Notes: generated by a model from the sequence alone, not told the origin. Counted from the stretch's first letter, positions 51,327 to 61,584 are shown. The stretch is 64,000 nucleotides of DNA from Pomacea canaliculata (GCF_003073045.1 NC_037594.1:26232927-26296926), one strand, 5' to 3'. Program-made: numbers and translations.

Positions 51327-54300
51327 TTAAGTAGTCGTAGTAGGTTTTGTAGTTTTAGTAGTCGTTGAAAGTGTTATAACTTTTGTAATGGTTGGTGGTG
51401 TTGTGCTTCTAGTAGCTGGTGTAGTTTTTGTTGTAGTTCTAGTAGTCTTTGTAGGTCTTGTAATTAATGATGTGGTTTTAGTAGCCGTTCTAGATTTTGT
51501 AATTTTTGTTGTAGTTCTGTTAGTCGTTGGAGGTGTTGTAGTTCTATTAGTTGCTGGAGGTGTTGTAGCTCTATTAGTCATTGAAGGTGCTGTAGATTTA
51601 GTTGTCGTTGCAGGTGTTGTAGTTGTAGTAGTGGTTGGAGGTGTTGTAGCTCTATTAGTTGTTGGAGGTGTTGTAATTTTTGTTGTAGCTCTATTAGTTG
51701 CTGGAGGTGTTGTAGTTCTAATAGTCATTGAAGGTGTTGTAGATTTAGCTGTCGTTGGAGGTGTTGTAGCTCTATTAGTTGCTGGAGGTGTTGTAGTTCT
51801 ATTAGTCGTTGGAGGTGTTGTAATTTTTGTTGTAGTTCTAGTTGACGTTTCAGGTCTTGTAATTCTTGGTGTGGTTTTAGTAGGCCTTGTAGGTTTTGTA
51901 ATTTTTGTTGTAGCTCTATTAGTTGCTGGAGGTGTTGTAGTTCTATTAGTCGTTGGAGGTGTTGTAGCTCTATTGCTTGCTGGAGGTGTTGTAGCTCTAT
52001 TAGTTGCTGGAGGTATTGTAGCTCTGTTAGTTGCTGGAGGTGTTGTAGCTCTATTGGTTGCTTTAGGTATTGTAGCTCTATTAGTTGCTGGAGGTGTTGT
52101 AGTTCTATTGGTTGCTGGAGGTATTGTAGCTCTATTAGTTGCTGGAGGTGTTGTAGTTCTATTGGTTGCTGGAGGTATTGTAGCTCTATTGGTTGCTGGA
52201 GGTATTGTAGCTCTATTAGTTGCTGGAGGTGTTGTAGCTCTATTAGTTGCTGAAGGTGTTGTAGCTCTATTAGTTGCTGGAGGTATTGTAGATTTAGTTG
52301 TAGTTAGAGGTGTTGTAGTTTTATTAGTCGTTGGAGGTGTTGTAGCTCTATTGGTTGCTGGAGGTGTTGTAGCTCTATTAGTTGCTGGAGATGTTGTAGT
52401 TCTATTAGTCGTTGGAGGTGTTGTAATTTTTGTTGTAGTTCTATTAGTCGTCTGAGTTGTAGTTTTTATTGTCGTACTTATAGTTGTTGGAGGTTTTGTA
52501 GCTCTATTAGTTGCTGGAGATGTTGTAGTTCTATTAGTCATTGGAGGTGTTGTAGTTCTATTAGTTGCTGGAGGTATTGTAGCTCTATTAGTTGCTGGAG
52601 GTGTTGTAGTTCTATTAGTTGCTTGAGGTCTTGCTGTTCTAATAGTCAGTGAAGGTGTTGTAGATTTAGTTTTAGTTGGAGGTGTTGTAGTTCTATTAGT
52701 TGCTGGAGGTGTTGTAGCTCTATTGGTTGCTGGAGGTGTTGTAGTTCTATTAGTTGCTGGAGGTGTTGTAGCTCTATTGGTTGCTGGAGGTGTTGTAGCT
52801 CTATTAGTTGCTGGAAGTGTTGTAGATTTAGTTGTAGTTAGAGGTGTTGTAGTTTTATTAGTTGCTGGAGGTGTTGTAGCTCTATTGGTTGCTGGAGGTG
52901 TTGTAGCTCTCTTAGTTGCTGGAGGTGTTGTAGCTCTATTGGTTGCTGGAGATGTTGTAGTTCTATTAGTCGTTGGAGGTGTTGTAATTTTTGTTGTAGT
53001 TCTAGTTGACGTTTCAGGTCGTGTAATTCTTGGTGTGGTTTTAGTAGGCCTTGTAGGTTTTGTAATTTTTGTTGTAGCTCTATTAGTTGCTGGAGGTGTT
53101 GCAGTTCTATTAGTCGTTGGAGGTGTTGTAGCTCTATTGGTTGCTGGAGGTATTGTAGCTTTATTAGTTGCTGGAGATGTTGTAGTTCTATTAGTCATTG
53201 GAGGTGTTGTAGATTTAGTTTTAGTTGGAGGTGTTGTAGTTCTATTAGTTGCTGGAGGTGTTGTAGTTCTATTAGTCATTGAAGGTGTTGTAGATTTAGC
53301 TGTCATTGGAGGTGTTGTAGCTCTATTAGTTGCTGGAGATGTTGTAGTTCTATTAGTCGTTGGAGGTGTTCTAATTTTTGTTGTAGTTCTAGTTGACGTT
53401 TCAGGTCTTGTAATTCTTGGTGTGGTTTTAGTAGGCCTTGTAGGTTTTGTAATTTTTGTTGTAGTTCTATTAGTTGCTAGAGATGTTGCAGTTCTATTGG
53501 TTGCTGGAGGTGTTGTAGATTTAGTTGTAGTTAGAGGTGTTGTAGTTCTATTAGTTGCTGGAGGTGTTGTAGCTCTATTGGTTGCTGGAGGTATTGTAGC
53601 TCTATTAGTTGCTGGAGGTGTTGTAGCTCTATTGGTTGCTGGAGGTATTGTAGCTTTATTAGTTGCTGGAGGTGTTGTAGATTTAGTTGTAGTTAGAGGT
53701 GTTGTAGTTTTATTAGTTGTTGGAGGTGTTGTAGCTCTATTGGTTGCTGGAGGTATTGTAGCTCTATTAGTTGCTGGAGATGTTGTAGTTCTAGTTGACA
53801 TTTCAGGTCTTGTAATTCTTGGTGTGGTTTTAGTAGGCCTTGTAGGTTTTGTAATTTTTGTTGTAGTTCTATTAGTTGCTAGAGGTGTTGCAGTTCTATT
53901 AGTCGTTGGAGGTGTTGTAGCTCTATTGGTTGCTGGAGGTGTTGTAGCTCTATTAGTTGCTGAAGGTGTTGTAGCTCTATTGGTTGCTGGAGGTATTGTA
54001 GCTCTATAAGTTGCTGGAGGTGTTGTAGCTCTGTTGGTTGCTGGAGGTATTGTAGCTTTATTAGTTGCTGAAGGTGTTGTAGCTCTATTGGTTGCTGGAG
54101 GTATTGTAGCTTTATTAGTTGCTGAAGGTGTTGTAGCTCTATTAGTTGCTGGAGGTGTTGTAGATTTAGTTGTAGTTAGAGGTGTTGTAGTTTTATTAGT
54201 TGTTGGAGGTGTTGTAGCTCTATCGGTTGCTGGAGGTGTTGTAGCTCTATTGGTTGCTGGAGGTGTTGTAGATTTAGTTGTAGTTAGAGGTGTTGTAGTT

Positions 54301-54392
54301 CTATTAGTTGCTGGAGGTGTTGTAGTTCTATTAGTCGTTGGAGGTATTGTAGCTCTATTAGTTGCTGGAGATGTTGTAGTTCTAGTTGACAT
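51327..54392 (-). CDS. Gene B mucin-like Thr-rich array, main open block
   Basis: An uninterrupted block of about 1,020 codons built from 9-residue repeats of consensus ATNRATTPP or ATNRTTTPP. It is punctuated by recurring spacer blocks KITKPTRPTKTTPRITRP followed by ETSTRTT. Thr dominates, Pro is common, Ser is scarce and Cys is absent, as in mucin domains that carry dense O-glycans. The NRT variant also forms an N-glycosylation sequon. The first Met here is internal to the array; the true start is the signal exon upstream. The opposite strand is also open for long distances because the repeat unit lacks stops there, but its Val/Leu/Gly product is not credible. A secreted, heavily glycosylated structural role (mucus, glue or coating) is inference. 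Confidence 0.7.
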   Translation of the reverse strand: MSTRTTTSPATNRATIPPTTNRTTTPPATNRTTTPLTTTKSTTPPATNRATTPPATDRATTPPTTNKTTTPLTTTKSTTPPATNRATTPSATNKATIPPATNRATTPSATNKATIPPATNRATTPPATYRATIPPATNRATTPSATNRATTPPATNRATTPPTTNRTATPLATNRTTTKITKPTRPTKTTPRITRPEMSTRTTTSPATNRATIPPATNRATTPPTTNKTTTPLTTTKSTTPPATNKATIPPATNRATTPPATNRATIPPATNRATTPPATNRTTTPLTTTKSTTPPATNRTATSLATNRTTTKITKPTRPTKTTPRITRPETSTRTTTKIRTPPTTNRTTTSPATNRATTPPMTAKSTTPSMTNRTTTPPATNRTTTPPTKTKSTTPPMTNRTTTSPATNKATIPPATNRATTPPTTNRTATPPATNRATTKITKPTRPTKTTPRITRPETSTRTTTKITTPPTTNRTTTSPATNRATTPPATKRATTPPATNRATTPPATNKTTTPLTTTKSTTLPATNRATTPPATNRATTPPATNRTTTPPATNRATTPPATNRTTTPPTKTKSTTPSLTIRTARPQATNRTTTPPATNRATIPPATNRTTTPPMTNRTTTSPATNRATKPPTTISTTIKTTTQTTNRTTTKITTPPTTNRTTTSPATNRATTPPATNRATTPPTTNKTTTPLTTTKSTIPPATNRATTPSATNRATTPPATNRATIPPATNRATIPPATNRTTTPPATNRATIPPATNRTTTPPATNRATIPKATNRATTPPATNRATIPPATNRATTPPASNRATTPPTTNRTTTPPATNRATTKITKPTRPTKTTPRITRPETSTRTTTKITTPPTTNRTTTPPATNRATTPPTTAKSTTPSMTIRTTTPPATNRATTKITTPPTTNRATTPPTTTTTTTPATTTKSTAPSMTNRATTPPATNRTTTPPTTNRTTTKITKSRTATKTTSLITRPTKTTRTTTKTTPATRSTTPPTITKVITLSTTTKTTKPTTTT

Positions 54393-55560
54393 TTCAGGTC
54401 TTGTAATTCTTGGTGTGGTTTTAGTAGGCCTCTATTAGTTGCTAGAGATGTTGCAGTTCTATTGGTTGCTGGAGGTATTGTAGCTCTATTGGTTGCTGGA
54501 GGTGTTGTAGATTTAGTTGTAGTTCTATTAGTTGCTGGAGGTGTTGTAGCTCTATTGGTTGCTGGAGGTGTTGTAGATTTAGTTGTAGTTAGAGGTGTTG
54601 TAGTTCTATTAGTTGCTGGAGGTGTTGTAGCTCTATTGGTTGCTGGAGGTATTGTAGCTCTATTAGTTGCTGGAGGTGTTGTAGCTCTATTGGTTGCTGG
54701 AGGTATTGTAGCTTTATTAGTTGCTGGAGGTGTTGTAGATTTAGTTGTAGTTAGAGGTGTTGTAGTTCTATTAGTTGCTGGAGGTGTTGTAGCTCTATTG
54801 GTTGCTGGAGGTATTGTAGCTCTATTGGTTGCTGGAGGTGTTGTAGCTCTATTGGTTGCTGGAGGTATTGTAGCTCTATTAGTTGCTGGAGGTGTTGTAG
54901 CTCTATTAGTTGCTGGAGATATTGTAGTTCTATTAGTTGCTGGAGGTGTTGTAATTTTTGTTGTAGTTCTAGTTGACGTTTCAGGTCTTGTAATTCTTGG
55001 AGTGGTTTTAGTAGGCCTTGTAGGTTTTGTAATTTTTGTTGTAGTTCTGTTAGTCGTTGGAGTTGTTGTAAATTTAGTTGTAGTTAGAGGTGTTGTAGCT
55101 CTATTAGTTGCTGGAGGTATTGTAGTTTTTGTTGTAGTTCCATTAGTCATTGAAAGTGTTGTAGATTTAGCTGTCGTTGGAGGTATTGTAGCTCTATTAG
55201 TTGCTGGAGGTATTGTAGCTCTATTAGTTGCTGGAGGTGTTGTAGTTCTATTAGTTGCTGGAGGTGTTGTAGATTTAGCTGTCATTGGAGGTATTGTAGC
55301 TCTATTAGTTGCTGGAGGTGTTGTAATTTTTGTTGTAGTTTTAGTAGTCAGTTTAGGTCTTGTAATTTTGGTGTGGTTTTAGTAGCCCTTGTAGGTTTTG
55401 TAATTTTCGTTGTAGTTCTATTAGTCGTTGGAGGTGTTGTAGATTTAATTATCGCTGGAGGTGTTGCTGTTCTAATAGTTGTTGCAGATGTAGTTCTAAC
55501 AGTCGTTTGCGGTGTTGTAGTTCTTGTTGTAGTTATAATGGTAGTTTGAGGTGTTGTAGC
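51330..55560. repeat. 27-bp coding tandem repeat array
   Basis: About 4.2 kb of 27-bp units (plus-strand form ttgctggaggtgttgtagct followed by ctattgg). Seven longer spacer blocks lie at about 51,826, 52,980, 53,365, 53,783, 54,378, 54,945 and 55,325. Variants alternate in a higher-order pattern, suggesting unequal exchange of multi-unit segments. Confidence 0.95.
54393..55347 (-). pseudogene. Gene B array segment between two frameshifts
   Basis: Same Thr-rich 9-residue repeats, but in a different frame from both neighbours. At about 55,372 one base is missing from the spacer block (aattttggtg where other copies have aattcttggtg). At about 54,432 a 28-bp piece of another spacer block is missing, so the frame changes again. 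Between these points the reading is clean. These could be real lesions, allelic variation or assembly errors in a hard-to-assemble repeat. Confidence 0.65.
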
Positions 55561-55838
55561 TTTAGTAGTCTTTGGAGGTGTTTTAGTATTCGTTGAAGGT
55601 GGTGTAGTAGTTGTCTGAAGGGCTGTAGTTTTTGTTGTAGTTCTAGTAGTCTTTGGAGTTGCTTTAGTTCTCCCAATTGATTTTGCCATGTCATGTAGCG
55701 GTGTACAAATGGCAGTATAGTAGATCTCATACGGCCAGTCAAATGCATGCGTGAGGTTGGTGGGGCACTCGCATTTCATCCCACTTTGCACTACAGGGTG
55801 AGTGATTATCTCTCCAGACGGTAGTCGGCAGTTACTCC
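55348..55838 (-). CDS. Gene B exon 2, 5' part: CECP domain and array start
   Basis: Starts in phase 1 after a T-run acceptor ending cag (55,839) and encodes NCRLPSGEIITHPVVQSG, MKCECPTNLT, EIYYTAICTPLHDM. It then runs into a Thr-rich region (KATPKTTRTTTKTT and on) that leads into the large array. The domain order matches exons 2 and 3 of gene A, except that the short Thr linker is replaced by kilobases of repeats. In the given sequence the frame ends at 55,348 just after the one-base deletion at about 55,372. Confidence 0.78.
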
Positions 55839-56119
55839 CTGAAAAAATGCATTCATTTCATACAAACGAATCGTTAATTAGTAACTAATATACAAGAAAG
55901 GTTTTGACTAAGATCTTTATGTGAAAGAATATCCGATGGCAAGGTGGATGAGTGTGACAGTTACGCTCCTTAATAAATATGTTACGAAGGTCGTTCAAAC
56001 ATTTCTAACCCTCCCACAGAAAGTAGAGCTATAGCTGAACATTTTAGTTGTGGTAACACATTAACACCTATTATAAAACTAGAAAAACCTACACAGAATT
56101 CTGTTTTAATTTGTGTGCA

Positions 56120-57120
56120 GGTGAGGCTCAGTGCCACAATTGTAAGAACGGAAAAAACAGGGCTGATCAGTCATAAATTATATGCAAAAGAAAGGTATGA
56201 CACCCAAGGAAATCCACGAGAATGTGGTACAGACACTTGCTGAGGACTTGGCTTCCTATAGAACTGTGAAGAAGTGGGCTGCCAAATTGACACGGAGCAG
56301 GGTCAGCACAAAAGATGACCATCGGTCAGGTCGTCCAAAAACCTCAACCACTGATGATCAAGTTGATGTCATTTCACTATTATGGTTTTGGATGACAGGC
56401 ATCTTGCTGTTCAGCAGATGTCTAAGTCCAAAGGCATTAGTTCAGGTTCAGTCCACACTCTTAAGTCTGAAATCTTGGGGATGAGCAAGCTGTCTGCAAG
56501 GTGGGTCCCAAGATTGCTGACACCAGAGCAGAAGCTGCAAAGGGTTAACATTTCCAGGACAATTCTGACTGGCTTCCTGGCTAACCCTGAGAATTTCTAC
56601 CACAGATTAGTAACTCATGATGATACCTGGGTTTATCCCTTCAAATTTAAATCAGATTCAAAGCAAACAGTGAAAACACCGTGGTTCTCCATCCCCGAAA
56701 AAAATTCAAGCAGGCAGAGTCATTTGGCAAGTTGATGGCTGTTGTTTTGGGGGATTCTGAAAGCGTAATCATTATAGACTACCCTGTAAAGGAAAAAACT
56801 ATTAATGAACGGTACTTTGCATCAGAATTAACACAACTGAATCAAGCAGTCAAGTTGAAACGCAGAGGGAACCCGAGGGCAGGGGCGTTCTTGCTCCTTG
56901 ATAATGCACCCGTTCATTCTGTAAAGTTGCAGTGGCTGCAGCAGCCAATTGTGGCTTTGAATTGCTAGCCCATCCCTTACTCACCAGAACAATTATCAAA
57001 ACAGTTTTCAGATTTCCAACCAATGACCGTGTTGTGATGTGCTGAAGATTATAAAGGCTTTGGGAGATACGAGACACTACAATGCCTTTTATCGGATCAC
57101 GGTAGAAGTTCATCGAAGTG
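56120..57120 (+). mobile_element. Degenerate mariner-family transposon
   Basis: Three overlapping plus-strand frames together read as a mariner transposase. The first (from about 56,182) carries the helix-turn-helix part KGMTPKEIHENVVQTLAEDL and GRPKTSTTDDQVD. The second (from about 56,382) has SSGSVHTLKSEILGMSKLSA, RWVPRLLTPEQK and the first catalytic Asp context THDDTWV (about 56,620). The third (from about 56,681) has ASELTQLNQAVKLKRRG and the second Asp context LLLDNAPVH (about 56,900). The third Asp motif is not recognisable. At least two frameshifts, one at an A-run near 56,698, make it inactive. No terminal inverted repeats or TA duplication were found. It lies in intron 1 of gene B, opposite strand. 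Confidence 0.93.
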
Positions 57121-57184
57121 TTTCGTCACTGGTCAGTTACTTATGTTCAGACATATTTAAAAGTTTACCACTTAACATGAAAAC

Positions 57185-57445
57185 CATCAGTCTTGGTATT
57201 TAAGGCGAGAAGCCAGCGGAGGGCAGTTAGCGTAGCGTGTTTGTTTCGACCAATAGCTACAAGAGGTGAGTATAAGATATCGTCTGGAAGCCTAACCGTT
57301 ACACTTTGACCTGCAGGTCAAACAACGAGATCAGTGTCGATCTGAATAAAGAATAGGCGATGATGAGAAGTCCTGCGCTGAACCCTGACCCTTCGCGTTC
57401 GTGTCAGTTCTTCCTCTGGTCACCGTGGTGCCCACCTTCTTCTAA
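57185..57445 (+). repeat. Possible solo LTR fragment
   Basis: Between the mariner and the duplicated intron segment lies a GC-richer block with a TATA-like tatttaa (about 57,199), then gcgagaagccagcgg, and an aataaa signal about 140 bp later (57,344). The layout resembles an LTR promoter and polyadenylation region. No matching second LTR or coding domain is present. Confidence 0.3.
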
Positions 57446-57865
57446 TGTATCTTGAGGGACATTCTTCGACAGAGAGTCCTGTCAGGTGATGCGGCCAAGC
57501 AAGACCAAATTAAGCCGCTTGACTTCTGGAAGTAGTGGTTCCTAATGTTCTACGAGAATGGTAAATGTTGTAATTGGATTTATGTTCCCTGTACAAGATG
57601 TGGAGAATGTCCCTCAAGCACTTGATCGAGGACTACTGTTTGTGTTAGTGTCCATATTTGCAAGTGTCTGCAGGGAGGATGAGGCTTACTCTTCATGAAT
57701 ACTTCTAGTAATTTGCTAGTACATGACTTTTAGACTGTATCAAAAACCTATAAAGGCCAGCAGAGGTACATTCACAAGCTGTATCATCAGTGTGCAATTA
57801 AAATCCTTTTGAAGAAGGATGTTGGAATGTTTACTTACCTGTGGGACAGGAAGGACAACAGGCGC
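57445..57865. repeat. Duplicated intron-1 segment, gene B copy
   Basis: Partner of 45,895-46,320. It includes the same gatgcggccaagcaagacca and ttggatttatgttccctgta blocks and continues into exon 1 across the donor. Confidence 0.88.
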
Positions 57866-58221
57866 CATCTAGCGTGACATAGTCGACACACATAGCAGGT
57901 GGGCATTTCACAGTCTCTGTTGTCACTCGTTCAGGTTTGCATTCGTAGACATCACAAGCTCCTGTAAAAGATTCGGTGTACTTCTCGCCGACCTTCAACC
58001 GTTTCCCGTTCTGTAAGATACACTCTGTTTGGCACAATCGTTGCTGTAGGTTTTGGCGGTGTGGTAATATTTGGTTGGGCATTTCGTAGTTCTGCGCTTT
58101 GTCCTTTTAACTGATTGTTTATGCGACGTTTGGGGATTCTGTTCCTGTAGCCGCATCGTCCTTCAGTACAGGTAAGGAAGACTGCCACAAGGAGAAGAAT
58201 TGCGGATGACAGGTGTTTCAT
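57839..58221 (-). CDS. Gene B exon 1: signal peptide and SVWC domain
   Basis: ATG at 58,221 starts a signal peptide MKHLSSAILLLVAVFLTCTE, then RCGYRNRIPKRR and a short Thr/Pro region. An eight-cysteine SVWC-like domain follows (CILQNGKRLKVGEKYTESFT, GACDVYEC, AMCVDYVTLDGACCPSCP), ending at donor ACAG^GTAAGT (57,839). As in gene A, the signal frame and the cysteine frame differ by one base; the length 383 is again 2 mod 3. The cysteine-domain frame is open back to about 58,082, so it also reads NLQQRLCQTEC just before the domain. It would join exon 2 (55,838) in phase 1. Confidence 0.6.
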
Positions 58222-58393
58222 GGCGGGGCTCTGACTTGTGCTCCACTCACATTAAATCTGTCTCTTCTCTTTGGGCTGCTGTGGTCGTAGTAATTACAGC
58301 AGCGTGGTTGCCGTTGTAGTCTCCAAGATTCTGTTCTGCGGAATAGAAGAGAAGACGACTGACATCCTGAGTTTATTAGACGATTGTGCAGTA

Positions 58394-58400
58394 TTTTATA
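58394..58400 (-). promoter_or_regulatory. TATA box of gene B
   Basis: TATAAAA on the minus strand about 173 bp upstream of the gene B ATG, in sequence resembling the gene C promoter (shared taatgtcctac/aagtcctatc and ctagagca blocks). Confidence 0.5.
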
Positions 58401-58544
58401 GATATTTAATTTGTTTAAAGTCCTATCCTAGAGCACCTGAAAATGAGGTAGGCAGGTTGAGTTTATTAGAAGCTGCTTTTATTCGCTACAGTCAGCCACT
58501 GCGAATCTCAGGTAGAAACCTTGATGTTGTAAGACCGACATAAG

Positions 58545-60320
58545 TTAACAATTACTTATTATCATAGATTTTTCCAGCAATGATTATCAGCTATGTTTCC
58601 TTACACTTTTTTAGTCTGCATATTTGTATCTTGTACTATATGTGCTAAATCGTCCATTGTGGTATGATTTATCTGCCCTCCGACTCCGTTGCCTGTATCG
58701 TGGCCTTGTATCTCGCAAACAAACGGACTGTTTAGACAGATTTTGAACTGTGTGATTAGCTTGATCATTTTCGCACTTGGGTTTGTCTTTAACATTGAGA
58801 CGATTATCTTGCTTTGCTAAACAAAATGTTTTTAGTGGAGGTAACAGAGTTTGACAAGCTGACCACTGATGCTATAAAACAATGATCTTCGTTGCTGTCA
58901 TCGCCGTCAGCATCTGTTATATCATCTCTGCTATCTCTGTCTAAGTGCTGTATACAATAGATGAGCTGCATCAGAGTATTATAGAGAGCTGGCAACATAA
59001 AATGCTGTCTAAACAAATTATTAATTTACGTATTTACTATCTACGACATTTATGGGTAGGTCGAACCATGCAAGAGCACAACCATGAGTGTTATGTCCAA
59101 TGGTATCAATCTAGTAGCAGGCGGTCCTATTGCTGTCAGACACTTTTTGTGTGCACGAACTTTATTGCACGTAACCAGACCAGCCCTTGACATCTTGCTT
59201 GACACTACCCAGCCCAACATTGGACAAACCTCTTAGCCCCGGTCAAAGAACTCAAAATGTTTTGCAGAATCTTTCGCACTTCCCCATGTCCGATTATCTG
59301 ATTATTTGCAAGAACCTTGTCCTGGCAGGTGTGTGAGACTACAGCCGAGTGTCTTATGGTAGTAAGGAAAGCCAACCAAAAAACAAAACAAAACCCCCAA
59401 AAACAGGCGCTGTTTTGAGCGAGGATAGGAGGATTCAGGTGTATAAAAAAGAGAGAAAAAGTGTGAAAAAGAAGGAGATAGCACAGACAAACTTGTAAGA
59501 CAGCCTTTTGCAAGTCAACATACAAGATTATTTTATTTTAGTTACAGATGACGATGTCAGAAGGCGAAGGCTTACTTGTACACACCAAGAATCCCGCATC
59601 TATAATCACCAATGTGTCAGTCCTTCTGTATGGATCTGAGACATGGCGGGTGAGGTTATAAAACACCTGGAGCCCAGCCTAGAGTATATTTTAAGTGGGC
59701 TGGTGGACAACTAAGCGACAAGAATTGGGCTAGACATGTGCCAGCTGTCCGATGGCGGCGTGTGTGCGGCCCTATGCTCTGATATCTTAGTCATTAGAAT
59801 ATCAATAGCTCTGAGTTTCTAGCAAGTTCACTGGCTCTTTTATTATACATTGTGTAATTTTGAAAATAATGGGGGTCTCCGGTCACTGATACATTATCAG
59901 TAGAACAGTAATTAGTATTTAGGGAGTTTGAATCTGTCGTAGATGATAGTGTATCAATATAGTTGAAAAATGTCTTTCTCATCCGCTGTCTTCTGTCATT
60001 GATATAGTATCAGCATAGTAAACCATGCGAGGCAAACCTCAGTCTGTGACATGTCTAGACTAGAATTAGGTGGAAGTGTGTTTGTTGATGGTAGTAGTTG
60101 TGCTGTATCGTTACTTGCCATGCCAGGGTGTCCTCCCCAAGCTCGACACTCATTCACACTACACTAAATCTACAGTGAAAGGCTTTAAAATGAACAGATG
60201 GCTTAGGGTGAATGGCACGCAGGTGTTAAAATAAAACCAAGATAAGGAAAGTTTTACACTCTAGTTAAAATAATTCATGGAAATTATAAAGACGCGCGTG
60301 CGTTCATTTATTTGTTCACA
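58545..60320. other. Upstream flank of gene B and intergenic DNA
   Basis: A segment around 58,830-58,900 (tagtggaggtaacagagttt and atgctataaaa) matches 47,420-47,480 upstream of gene A. No exon is supported. A LINE-like fragment lies at 59,560-59,770. Confidence 0.5.
59560..59770 (+). mobile_element. LINE reverse-transcriptase C-terminal fragment
   Basis: The plus strand reads VSVLLYGSETWR at about 59,613-59,648, a hallmark of the C-terminal part of many LINE polymerases. A broken continuation follows with stops. It is short, with no endonuclease or catalytic motif retained. Confidence 0.5.
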
Positions 60321-60325
60321 ATTTT

Positions 60326-60423
60326 CTATACACCGGCACTCGGAGGAAAGCACTCGCATCTCATGCCCTCCCTTGTCACTGGATCTGAGATTATCTTCCT
60401 TGACAAGGGTCGGCAGTTTTGTC
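60326..60423 (-). CDS. Cluster C: short intact CECP-like terminal exon
   Basis: After acceptor attacag, a phase-1 exon reads QNCRPLSRKIISDPVTREG, MRCECFPPSAGV and stops at 60,326. It is in frame throughout and shorter than its relatives, lacking the final AIC part because a stop intervenes. A minus-strand AATAAA at 60,307-60,312 follows directly. It could be an alternative last exon for gene C (signal exon at 61,584) or a remnant; the LPSGE core is changed to PLSRK. Confidence 0.45.
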
Positions 60424-60589
60424 CTGTAATTTAATACTTTTTAAGCTCGTTTACTTTGTGACCATTAGTCTTCTCCCGACGAACAATTTGATCAGAAAAA
60501 AAAAAAAAATAATGTCGTAAAGATCTTTGTTTTACTACATGTAATATTCAACATTTGTGTTAAAAATGTCAAAGAGCGAGACTGCGTGT

Positions 60590-61260
60590 GAGAGTGTGTG
60601 TGTGTGTATTTTTTTATTTTTTTCTACACTAACAGAGCAAGCCATAGTGACAGACGCACACATCAAGTCTTATACTTCTCAGTGTCCTTAAAAAAATCGC
60701 AATGTTTGAAGACAATTCTTAAAAAGCTTATAGATAATTTTCCATCCAGATAAAAGCAAACACAAACGATGCGTGAATGAAATGTGACACAAAGACAATT
60801 CAGGTCTGTAACTTTAATATAGCAAATTGTAATGGATGTAGTACAATCAAGCCTAGGTGTGCAGAAGAGTCGCCTACTTCGTGTAACCGTTGGCTTCTGA
60901 CCTCGTAACACACGAACGGTTACTTCACGCTTTGAACAGAGAATCAACGACATTCAGTTTTAAATGACAGACTTTTACAATGATTCAATCTCAATATTAT
61001 GAAGATGATATCTCAAGAAGGCTAAACAAGGTCCGTAGTTTTAGTCCATTCCATGCAGGGTGACTAATTGAAGACAGGCGTACAGATGGCGGTAGTGAGA
61101 TCAGGGGAGGGAATGCCGGGAATGTCGTAATCCGGCTGAGGACACTCGCATCTCATGCCGCCTCGCACCACCGGAATGAGATTATCTCTCCTGACGGAAG
61201 TTGACAGTTTTGTCCTGTAATGTAAGAAGGCTATTGAACTCAGTTATTTTGTGACTTAAA
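60590..61260. repeat. Cluster C segmental duplication, left copy
   Basis: About 670 bp matching 63,270-63,960 in the same orientation. Shared blocks include tcgcaatgtttgaaga, aattttccatcca, gtacaatcaagcctaggt, cttcacgctttgaaca and aagaaggctaaacaaggtcc. It includes the terminal exon at 61,064-61,214. Confidence 0.9.
61064..61214 (-). pseudogene. Cluster C terminal exon with frameshift
   Basis: Phase-1 exon after acceptor ttacag reading QNCQLPSGEIIS, then one base is missing (tcattccgg where the 63.9-kb copy has tcatatccgg). This throws PVVRGGMRCECPQPDY and TAICTP out of frame. The stop of the intact frame would be at 61,064. The length 151 confirms the one-base deficit. Confidence 0.65.
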
Positions 61261-61437
61261 GTATTTTCATTCTGACTGTGGTCGGATCTCTTTTGTTACT
61301 GAGGTATAAAATGTATTTAATTTTTAGTGAGAAATACTCATGAAAATGCGCGAGCGTGTGTGTGTGTGTAAAAGCAATGACCACTACTTTTCTGTCAGGG
61401 GACTAGGTGAAGTGTGAGAAATGTCTTCGATACTGAC

Positions 61438-61584
61438 CTTTAGGACACTCGTAACAGCAGTTTGGTCTGATGAAGTCCACACACATGGGGACTAGACACT
61501 CAGTGCGCATGCAGAATAGTCCCATTGGCCGACATCTACATATCCGGCCCAAAGGAGCACAACGACGACAGGGAGGAGTTTCAT
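61438..61584 (-). pseudogene. Gene C exon 1: signal peptide and VWC-like cysteines, frames disagree
   Basis: ATG at 61,584 starts a convincing signal peptide MKLLPVVVVLLWAG, but this frame stops soon after (ACALSV then stop). Another frame of the same DNA encodes a cysteine-rich segment CRCRPMGLFCMRTECLVP then MCVDFIRPNCCYECP, ending at donor AAAG^GTCAGT (61,438), the same place as in genes A and B. The pattern CC..CP fits a VWC-like end. An indel between the two parts, for instance in the tttgggcc run, would reconcile them. It would join 61,214 or 60,423 in phase 1. Confidence 0.5.

Noticed and set aside
51388..55382. Long plus-strand open frames of Val/Leu/Gly/Ala composition across the Thr-rich array
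   Set aside because: They are the antisense of the 27-bp repeat, which lacks stops on both strands. The product would be an implausible hydrophobic repeat, and the minus strand is anchored by a cysteine domain and splice site.
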